NCBI GenBank assembly: GCA_017654935.2
Contig: CM065704.1
Coordinates: 26,109,928 to 26,173,927, forward strand
DNA: 64,000 nt
Source of the DNA: Phymorhynchus buccinoides
Taxonomy: Eukaryota > Mollusca > Gastropoda > Neogastropoda > Raphitomidae
Direction: 5' to 3'
Shown here: one piece after another, positions 22,205 to 31,800 of the stretch
Layout of the letters: each line of letters opens with the position of its first letter
Position numbering within the stretch: the stretch's first letter is position 1
Translations under genes and position numbers: made by a program
The notes under the pieces: model-generated
Told to the model about the DNA's origin: nothing
What the model saw: only the letters and a program-made list of their open reading frames with translations
Databases searched by the model: none

Positions 22205-22290
22205 AGTTGGTCAGCCTGACCAATAAAAAAAATACTCCTGACAATCTGCGAGACCATCAAGCCTGTGTTGGTCAACCTGACCAATAGAAA
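22205..22290. repeat. Duplicated near-palindrome TTGGTCARCCTGACCAA
   Basis: TTGGTCAGCCTGACCAA (about 22208-22224) and TTGGTCAACCTGACCAA (about 22270-22286) are each near-perfect palindromes. Both follow a CCATCA motif and precede AATA(A/G)AAAA. It is a 61-62 bp tandem duplication. Confidence 0.6.
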
Positions 22291-22939
22291 AACTCCTCAG
22301 CAAATTGGTCAAGAACTCGGAATACACAACACATCTTTCCATGTGCAGTACTGTTCAAAACCAACTTGGTATAAAAAAAACAAAAGGACTGCACCTTGCT
22401 GTTGCAGATGCAACCATTCTCTACAATCGCTGAGAATATCTGGTAGATTGACATTTTTGATAGACTTGGCAAGATATTCCTGCAAAGCTTTCCTGCTAGA
22501 CTTGGATTGAAAAAAGGTACACACACACCAACTCGACTTTCTTTTTTTTTAAATCAGGATTTTGGCAGACCATCAGCCCCCAACATCACAAAATGTGCAA
22601 TACTATCAGCTGAGGATAACATCAGTGGGAAGGATTATTGCATGTCTGGAGCTCTTGAGTGTAACAGCGCAGATCAATCTGTTGTCTTAGGATGCATTTG
22701 GACTGATATCTAGAAGATTTTGCCACTCAAAGGAATCATAGCATGTTTATTAAATTACTTACTGAAATTTCAGTTTTATTTTTATCTTATGTTTCTAAGT
22801 ACTTTCATTGACACAAAAATCAAATGTGTTTGTTGACCATCTCTGGATGTAGCCAAATCCAACAACGCAGAGTTAAATGGAACACTTAAATCGCTATCAA
22901 ACTTAACATAAAAACAACAAACTTTAATCTAATGTTTAA

Positions 22940-23360
22940 CTTTTCTATTTGACAACTTGAAACAATTAAAATTCAAACCATTAAAAAAACCATCTAAGTG
23001 CCGCTTCGGGCTTCAAACAACATGAGGCAGCAAAAACGTTAAACTGAACGCATTATTAAAGAAAGTAGAAACTTTATTCAAATCTTGACTTTCATACTTG
23101 ATCATCTTTCAAACAATAAAAATTCAAACAAAAAACAATTAAATGCCCCATTGGGCTTTAAGACAAACATGAAACAGTAGAGAAATTTAAAAAAAAAAGT
23201 TAAACTGAACGCATTTTTTAAAAACCTTTGTTTTACTCAAACCTTTCCAACTAGAACACTTGAAACAATAAAAATGCAAACAATTAAAGAAAGAAACAAT
23301 GTTCCACATCTGGTTTTAAGAAACAAGAAACAATTAAAAGAATTGTTTTAAAAAGTGATA
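22940..23360. repeat. AT-rich tandem repeat, about 120-150 bp period, three units
   Basis: Units share (A)AACAATTAAAATTCAAAC, a GCC(G/C)CxTxGGGCTT patch, AACATGA(G/A)xCAG and GTTAAACTGAACGCATT. Units diverge and shorten to the right. Non-coding. Confidence 0.65.
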
Positions 23361-23688
23361 ACCTTGGCAAACTTTTAACTTTTTACCAATTTGTACAAAC
23401 AAACAAAAAACTCTCCATCTGAGAATCTACCTCACGTTTTCATACCATTAAAATACTGTAACAGACCTGCCTACCCCTACGGATTTTCCGTAGTTGCTAC
23501 GGAATTTGACTATAAACTACGGAACTACGGTTGATAACCAAATTCAACGATTTTCTGTTACCGCAAAGTACGTTTTCTAGCACGGTTCGTTTGAGGTCCG
23601 CTTGCCTCTATATAGGTTTGTCTGAAGTTCGTATAGGCGCACGGCAAATAGGGCTCTTGCGCATGCGCCGTCCGACATTAGCGTGACC

Positions 23689-24150
23689 AAAATGGCGGCG
23701 AGAGAAAGCCTTCAGTCGGGTGACAGTGATTCAGTTTGCGAAGTTATTTCATGGAAAAAAATATCAAGAAAGATCGAAGAAGAAGTGAATCAATATCTTC
23801 TCAAGCATACCGTGCACAATACACAGACAGTTTTCTGTAGTGCGGATAGGCAGAACGCGAGATCGCTTGCACTGTGTGCCGATGTGATTTCTCAAGTTGG
23901 GGGCCACGGGGGACTCGATGATTGACAGCGGCATGTTGAATCAAACAACATGCATCGCAATCGGTGTTAGCTGCACTGAAAAACACCCAGAACATAACAA
24001 ATTTCTTTGCTACAAGCAATGAAACCGAGCTGGGTGTCAAAGATTTGACTCGGGCAGAGACGACGCTTGTTGGTGAAGTGTCGATCACTCGCATGGCCAC
24101 AGTGTTCGGCCAGACACACAGAGGTATTCAAAGTGAAACTAAAGTAGGCC
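23689..24150 (+). pseudogene. N-terminal zinc-finger segment of a hAT-like transposase, frameshifted
   Basis: ATG at 23692 in AAAATGGCGGCG opens a frame with E-E-E-V-N-Q-Y-L-L-K-H. Around 23855-23925 adjacent frames give C-T-V-C-R-C-D-F-S and then G-H-G-G-L-D-D. After a stop, R-H-V-E-S-N and A-L-K-N-T-Q-N-I-T-N-F-F-A-T-S follow. The pattern C-x2-C-x-C-D-F-S, G-H-G-G-x-x-D, R-H-x-x-S-x-x-H then I-T-x-F-F is a recurrent BED/C2H2-like finger at the start of transposon proteins in aquatic animals. At least two frameshifts are needed, so the copy is dead. It sits near the left TIR of the hAT-like element, which fits a transposase N-terminus. The assignment is by motif only. Confidence 0.45.
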
Positions 24151-24164
24151 AGAAGTTTTCCCAT

Positions 24165-24465
24165 TCTCTCTCTCTCGCTAAATCTCTCTCTCTCTCTCTC
24201 TATCTCTCACTCACTCTCTCTCTCAAGCTCTCTCTCTGTGATTTACTGTTGGTCTTTATCTTTGTTTTTCTTTTGTTTGTTGCTGTTGTATTATTTTTAT
24301 ATTCATGACTGTCTCTCCTATAGATCAAATATCATTTCTTGTTATACCCCCTCCCTACCTTCTCTCTCTGTGTTTCTCTTTCTCTTTGATCTCCATATCC
24401 CCCCCCCCCCCCCCCCCTTTCTTTTTTTTCTCTCTCCCACTCACTTACGTGTGTGATACTACTGA
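24165..24465. repeat. TC microsatellite and C-run
   Basis: TC repeats at 24163-24236 and 24360-24390, and a C-run at about 24399-24417. Reading frames here are low complexity. Confidence 0.85.
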
Positions 24466-24944
24466 TAGTCACATTTGTAAAACAAAAATAAATTAACAAT
24501 GCATTCATACTGATGCATACTTTAAATATAAATATATTTTCTATTTTATTCTTGTTTCTCTGACTTCGGACCTGACAGAAATAGTGCCATAAAAATCAAA
24601 TTGCTGATTGTGGGCACTTAACCGGAAGAAGGAGAACACACAGACAGGCACACACACACACAGTGACACATGCAATGAATGACATGCACACAGTGACATA
24701 AAGAGACACACAGACACAGTGATACACACAATAGCACACAAGCATTGGGTCATAAAAACTTCATATTCAGTTTCTTAATGCATGCAAAGCGAAATGTTAT
24801 GGTCATGCTTTACATATGAAGTGATTTCGCGCCGCGCGACATGACTACTGAAAAACCTCTCAAAACTACTGAAAATTGAACACTTTCTGAGTTAAAACTA
24901 CTGATAAGCATTTTAGGGGTAGGCAGCTCTGCTGTAACTGTAAA

Positions 24945-25495
24945 ATTGTAACTTAAACATTAAAACAGAGCACTGCTCATCTTAAAACACTTTTTTTTAA
25001 AGGGCACTCTGAGCATGGCTAATGAATAAACAAATACTATTTACAACTGAGCCAATCTGACCAAAGTGTGTCAGTGTCCAATGAGGCGCTAGGCTGGTAG
25101 CCCCGCCCGACCTCATCAACAGCAAGTGATCGAAACTCAACTTTGGTGAAACAAAACCAGCAAAAACATCGCTAGTGAGATCAAACACAAAACTGACCAT
25201 AAAAAGCCAGCATTTCGAACAATATGATCAACTCTAAAACAGGGAGCAGGGATGTTTTTGATTGTCTCAGAAGGCCAAGAGCTATATTGCAACAAATGTG
25301 GAAACAAGGGAGCTGAAAGAGAATTCTGAAAGAAAATAAACTTTAAAAAAAAAGAGTTTAATATGACTGCGTCAAGTTTGTCTATAGCACGAATCCTTTT
25401 AGCAACTGTGGAAATAAAACTTAAAAAGTGACAGACACAGAGGAAGGAACTCTGGGACTTCCTAAAAAATACAAAAAATACTTAAGCATCAGATT
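24945..25495. other. Intergenic downstream of the minus-strand gene
   Basis: AT-rich with short A-runs. No feature is recognised between the hAT-like TIR and the poly(A) signal of the next gene. Confidence 0.4.
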
Positions 25496-25506
25496 TGTTC
25501 AGTCCT

Positions 25507-25512
25507 TTTATT
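25507..25512 (-). promoter_or_regulatory. Poly(A) signal AATAAA of the 25.8-32.7 kb gene
   Basis: TTTATT on the plus strand, i.e. AATAAA on the minus strand, about 255 bases after the stop codon at 25767-25769. It is the first such hexamer at a reasonable 3' UTR distance. Confidence 0.55.
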
Positions 25513-25766
25513 CAACAGAATAAATCAGTAACTGAAGCAGAAATGCATAAAAACTAATCAACATCAAAGGCAAAATGCTATAGACTGTAGTGCAGGTCTT
25601 AAAAAAAATAGAACAAAAAAGATAAAAAGATAACATTGCTCCTTGAACCCTTGCTTTCTTTCTCTCTCTCACTTTCTTACCCATACACTAAACAAAAAAT
25701 GGAAATGCATCTCTCTTGCAAAATACATGTACACCAACCACACAACCATAAGCCCTCAAGAGCGAC

Positions 25767-25875
25767 CTACTGGCTTGGTAAGGGTGGGGAGACGCTGCTG
25801 ACAGTGGAACTGTCGTCTGCTTCCTTGGCTTTGGCTGCCTTCTGCAGTTCCAGTTCTGAGATCTGCTGCTGGAGC
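25767..25875 (-). CDS. Terminal coding exon of the unrecognised gene
   Basis: Acceptor TTAAAACAG ends just above 25875. The single first base completes an Arg codon with the previous exon. The exon encodes L-Q-Q-Q-I-S-E-L-E-L-Q-K, an Ala/Lys-rich helix and a Ser/Pro-rich tail ending P-S-Q-stop. The helix continues the coiled coil from the preceding exon. Confidence 0.85.
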
Positions 25876-28800
25876 CTGTTTTAATAAAACACAATACAAC
25901 ATCCTTTCAAACTAAGAAACAATGATACCTTTCAAGTAAGACATCTAAAGAATAGGGTACTACTGTTATAAAACTTTGGCAGTTTGTATTAGACACTTCA
26001 AGTATCATTTTCTTTTCAAAGACTACACTTTTTGTTGTTCAAAAAGTGTTTGACTCACCCACTAGCATATTCATACAAACAAGCTTGAACTTCTAAAGAA
26101 AATTTTACATAAATCCAATTTTCTGACACAGCCAACATTTTTCTCTACATATAATAAAAACTACTGGATATGATAGGTCACCTATCTTATGAATATAAAG
26201 TACTAAAAATCGCTAAGATTATACAATTATCTGTCTTAGAAAATAATGTACTCTTTCTCTCTCTCACAAACACACACAACAACAACATACAGTATTTATA
26301 CGGCGCTGAATCTTGATAGAAATCAAATCAAAGCGCACACACACGTTAGCATTCATAACGCATTCAAACAAAAACGCAATACAAAGCGAACACACACGGA
26401 TGACATAAATGGTATACAGCAGAAACAGACCTAAAGGCAAGAGAGCGAAGAGAAAGAGAGTGGAGCCTCAATGGGTGGGTTTTGAGGTTAGATTAGATTT
26501 GAAAGCAGAGAGGGTCGGTCGCTGACGGAGGGAAAGAGGAAGTTTGTTCCAAGATGTCGGTCCTGAGACAGCAAAAAAGCGCCGACCAACAGTTGAAAGC
26601 TTACACACACACACTATAGATTTAGTTTTTAGTTTTTTTCTTCTTTCCCTTTTCAGTCTCATTAAACACGCTCTTACACGCTCTTTACTAAAAAAAAAAA
26701 CCTTAAAAAAAATATATATATATTTTTTAATTTCTGTCACTTTGAACACAAAAAAACCATCATGTAGTTTGATCTTTTACTCTGAACACCCCCAAAAAAA
26801 ACATGTAGTTTGATCTCTCCCTCTTTTACTTTGAATACAAAAAAACATCATGTAGTTTGATCTCTTTTACTTTGAACACACAAAAAAACCACCTCATGCA
26901 CTTTGATCTCAAGGAGATCCTTGGTTGAATTTTGTTTTGTTTTTGTTTACCTGTTTATTATAACAGGCATAGATTTAGTTTTAATGAAATAAATAAATCA
27001 CAGAATGTGCTTGTTGCCCACCACAGCTTACCTTTTGATTTCTGCTTCATATTTCTCTTTCACCTCATGTTTTGAGATCTGGGCAATAGTGTTGAGCGTG
27101 TACTGCAACAAAAAGGAACAACTCACACTAAAGATTAGACCATAACACTGTCATCAGTAAACATTAAAGGAAACGGAATTGAGACTACAGACCCCTGAAA
27201 ACTACAAATCAAAGAATACCCAGAACATACAAAGAGAAATGAAACAGCAAATGAAACTGTGGCAAGGGAAGCAACTACATTCCTGACCAAAGCCTGTAGA
27301 CAAAAGCAAATCCAAGTCCTTTACCTTATATGATAAGAAATGACCCTAAGCACAGCATCCATTAACAGGGTTCCCAGGGCTTTCAGCTATCCCCAAGTAA
27401 GGACCTGTAGGCCTAAGGATAATCTGCATCTTTTAGCCAACGATCTTGAAAGGAACACTTTCCCAGCATTGTGAACAATGTCTAAGCAGATACAAAAACT
27501 ATGGCTGACACAGATATACAAGTTTTCTCGCAAAACGACACCAGGATAAAGAACGAGATTTCAGTCCAATTTCTCTTGACAACTCGCGGTGCATCGTTCG
27601 TCTGTTAAACGGTCAGTTGAAACGGGAAGGGGGGTAAGGTGAAGTAGGTGCTGAGCGATGTTTCTCAAGTGTAAAAGTGCTGCTTCTGCTATCTATTTTG
27701 AGTATGGTCTTGCTGCTCAGGGCAGTTTTGGGCAGCTGTCAGGACTTGTAAGGACCTTGAAGTGAATGTAAGCACTTGTAAGGCCTTACTTGGAGATTTC
27801 AATTGGTCAAGACTTATAAGGACTGGTAAGGCCCCTATGAACCCTGATTAACCCCTTGACTGCCAGAGAAAATTAAAGAAAAAATCATTGTACAAATTAT
27901 GCCATGAAAAAGACAATTGATAGAGACAATCTGGTAAAGTGGTCCGGGGATATAACTCTCATGAATGTTAGAGCAAAAGCCAGCATATCAGAGTTACTCC
28001 TCTTCTTCCGATGACATCGTCATCAGGTCAGTACGTGATACGTTATATGGCAGTCAAGGGATTAAACCGTTGCGCTCTGAAAGCATTGTCTGAGAGACAC
28101 TTTCCCTGCCAGGTATTCAGAAAAAAAGTGCTTCTTCTTTGACAATTTGTCGCTGGATGTGCTAGCAGCCGCACTGTTTTGCTCGACAAGTTGTTGGGCA
28201 CAGGACGGAATGAGTTAAGCAATGCTCAATACGTTATGGTTCAAGAAAGTGTTTGAATATCCTACATTCATGATTATCAACAAAACATTCCTTCTTCACT
28301 GAATGCTCCGACGGGAACACCAGTCATGAACGAAGGCTGCTACACACCGAAAACTCTCCAAAGGTCTGAAGATCTTCTCATGACAGGAACAAAGCATTTT
28401 GCACCCAAGAAACATGTTTAATCTAGTAAAACATTATGACAAGAGTAGCCATCGTACCTGCACAACACTCACCTGCCTTCTGGAGAACACTTTGCTTTCC
28501 TGGAAGGTGTAGTATTTTTCAGACATTCAACATTTTTAACATGGTGTTACATTTCAAAAAGAGTCACTATCTTACCTGCACCACACTGGCCTGCCGTCTG
28601 AAGTACACCTTGCCGTCTTCGTCAGAGTAGTAGGGCTGGAAGGTGTGGTATCTCCCCAGCCCAATGCTGTAGTTGCACTCATCCTGGGGATCCCACGGGT
28701 GGATGGTCAGCTCCACCACGTACTCCTGAACTTCACAGTTCTGTGCGAACATTTAGATCAAAATGATATCAGCTTACTTACCATATTTTTCGGACTATAA

Positions 28801-31800
28801 GGTGCACCCGATTATAAGGCGCACCCCCCCAGATTTTATACCAAAATCAGATTTTGCTTTAATAGTTCCTTGCTAAATTACTAGTCATATTATAAGGCGC
28901 ACCCCCCCAGGTTTTATACCAAATTCAGATTTTGCTTTAATAGTTCCTTACTAAATTACTAGTCACATTATAAGGCGCACGGGTCTCAGTTTGTGAAAAA
29001 AGTATCGCCTTATAGTCTGAAACATACGGTAACTTAAAGAGGCTAACACTGTTCTGGAAACACACACAACTGGCAAATAGTAAGCACTAACACACCACCA
29101 GTGATCTGGAAATATATACAGCCAGCATAAATTTGCATAAAAATTCAAACACAAAAAATAACCACAAACTCATGTGTTTGTTTCTTCTTCTTCCTTTTGG
29201 GGATGTTTATCCTGCCCCACGCCCAAAGTCTTCATTTAGACTACAACTGGCACACAGGATGCATGCTATGTGAGTTCGTGTCATCCATCCCACCGGCACA
29301 ACGTGTGCGCAAGATCTTTGTGCATGCATTCGCACACGGGACCTCGGTTTTAAGTCTCATCCGAAGGACTTTTTCCCCAACTGACGTCAGGTACCCATTT
29401 TACACCTGGGTGGAGTGAGGAAAATAGGAGTAAAGTGCCTTTCCCAAGGACACACCACTGCGACCCCAGCTGGATTCGAACCCACACACTCGCAAACCTG
29501 ACGGATTACGAGCCAGCGACTTTTACCAACTGCGCTACAGCGGCTCAGTTCAGATGTTAGCAACAGACATGTTATTTGTCTACGCTTCCCATCTCACAGT
29601 CATTCATTGGATTTAGAACATTCCTCTCTCCCATCACCCCTCCCCCCCACTCCTGCCCTTTTCACCATGCACAGCCGGGAGGTCTTACAGTACAAATAGT
29701 TCCTCCACCTTCTAGAAGTTTGGTGCTAGCAACTTCCTTTAATCTATCCAGGGCTGCCTACCCCCTGTTGCAGTTTCCAGGGACAAACTGCTTAAAAACC
29801 AGGGACAGAGACTTATTTCCAGGGACAAACATTTTGATATCAAGCATCATGAATATATTTTGTGATCTAGCAAAATTTCTGCAACTGGATATTTTGGGTA
29901 GTCTTTTTGTTGCTTTTCGGTGCCAACATGCTTCTATATTCAAGACCTTTAGGTGTTCAGTAACCTAACAGAAAGAAAATGTCAACAGTGCCTGTTGTTT
30001 TGGGTGTTCCTGCATTTAATAGTAAGGTTAGCTAACAAGACAAGCGACTGCTCTACAAACTTGATTCTACTCAATTTCCAGGGACACCAGACAGAAAAGA
30101 GGATTCCAGGGACAGGGTGCCCATTTTAAATGTTTCCATGGACAAATACCCCTTAGGGTAGGCAGCCCTATCACTTTCTTTGACTCTGTCTTTTCCTTTT
30201 TTATCATCTACTATTTTTCTGACTTACTGGCCCGTTCTCTGGCCTTTCCCCCCAAAAGTCTTCTAAATAATGTTCATCTTTGAGCTCCACTGAGAAAGGA
30301 ATGTGTTGGCTGAATGCAGCAGTGAAAACTGAAAACCGGACACACATGTACTTTACATCATCACGCATCAGCTTACATATCTTTATCAATTAAAAATTCA
30401 AGACTTTCCTTTTTTTTTCTTTTTTTGTTGCTGTCCCATCTTCTGGGCTGTACAGTGGCGTTGCTCCCACGCCGCTCGTTCCGAATCCCAATTCGCAGCT
30501 ACACCCGGGTTTGTTCAAGTCGCACAAACCGAGACCAGCAGTCCAAGGGGAGCGAATCTATGTTAGGCCGTCAGGAGGCAACCAACCGAGGAGACACTGC
30601 ACTTCTGCTGAGTCACTTCGATGGAGTTCAGTGGAGCCTGTTCAGGACACCACCTACTAAGCCCCCTACTGACGACACTATTCTCTTAGTCGCGGAGCCA
30701 GCGTGAGTGAGGTCCTCCTCCGAGGGCGCCACCACGACCGTCCACCGACAGCTCCCCAGAACACACTGATCCCCATGACTTTGACCCGAACGCACCAAGG
30801 CATAGACACTGGATTGGAAACCGAAACTGAGGTCACCATGAGAGCAGGGCATGCAAAGCCACAGAATTTGAGACATTTTTTAATTTTATGATTGATGGAA
30901 AATGAGGCCGATGATAACGATGATGATGATGCTATGGAGTTCCGTATCGGTCTGAGACTGCATGGCAGGGCTGTATTCTACGCTTCCTTTCATAATGATA
31001 TCCCGGCGTTAACCAGGCCCGAGAACTACAGACACCTGCAGTGTTGGTCTTGCAATTAGAGCAACACTCTCAGAAACGCATCCGTTAAGCGGATGAAACT
31101 CGACTGTGTGGCTTCAGTCTTCCCATTAAGCCCATAGCCACTCACTCTGGGTAGGAGTCGGTCCATGACCGAAAAAACCCTCGCCTCTGATGGGATTCGA
31201 ACCCAAGACCTCCCAGCCAGTAGTCCGCGACGCTAACCACTACACCACGGCGGCTGGACTTTCCTGGTATTGTAGTATCTCCAGGATTGCCCCACCATCT
31301 ATTAATGTCCCATATGTGCCTGTTCCAGGCCGGAGGATGTTATTGTTAATCAAATTTTCTTCTTCATATGTACTTTACCCATTATGGCCATATGGCCTGG
31401 GAACAAAGAAGATAATAATCCACAAGGTATTGCACGCCAAATCTGACATATTCAAAGTCAAAGGTCACATCAACATCAGCAAGACAAAGGCATGGGTGAA
31501 AGTAAAGCATTATTACTGTTCTCTGAATCTTCCCAATCCTGATGAAGTGGCGACCGCATTAACAATAATTTCCAATTTGGTATTTGGTACTTTATAGTCA
31601 CAGAGGCGTCTCTGTGAAATTTGGGTTGCTCCCACCTGGAGAGCGTGTCGCAGCCAGAGGCACGCCACCAATATTTTTGGGGGTTTTGCATGCGATTTTG
31701 TGTGACTGAGGAAGGAAAGGGCGGGTGGGGGGTACTTTTGACCAAATGACAACTTTTTTGTTGCCACTGGGTTTAACGTGTACTAAGTGTGCACTTCTAC

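Larger units (their letters stand above)
23462..24931 (+). mobile_element. hAT-like element remnant with TIRs
   Basis: CAGACCTGCCTACCCCTA at 23462 faces TAGGGGTAGGCAGCTCTG ending at 24931, a roughly 18-bp terminal inverted repeat of the CAGxGxTGCCTACC type usual for hAT elements. Inside is the start of a transposase-like frame (23689-24150), followed by microsatellites (23.2-kb-independent TC run at 24165-24235 and a C-run near 24400). At 1.47 kb it lacks the transposase core, so it is a deleted, non-autonomous copy. Flanking sequences share CTGTAAC on both sides, but a clean 8-bp duplication is not certain. Confidence 0.6.
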
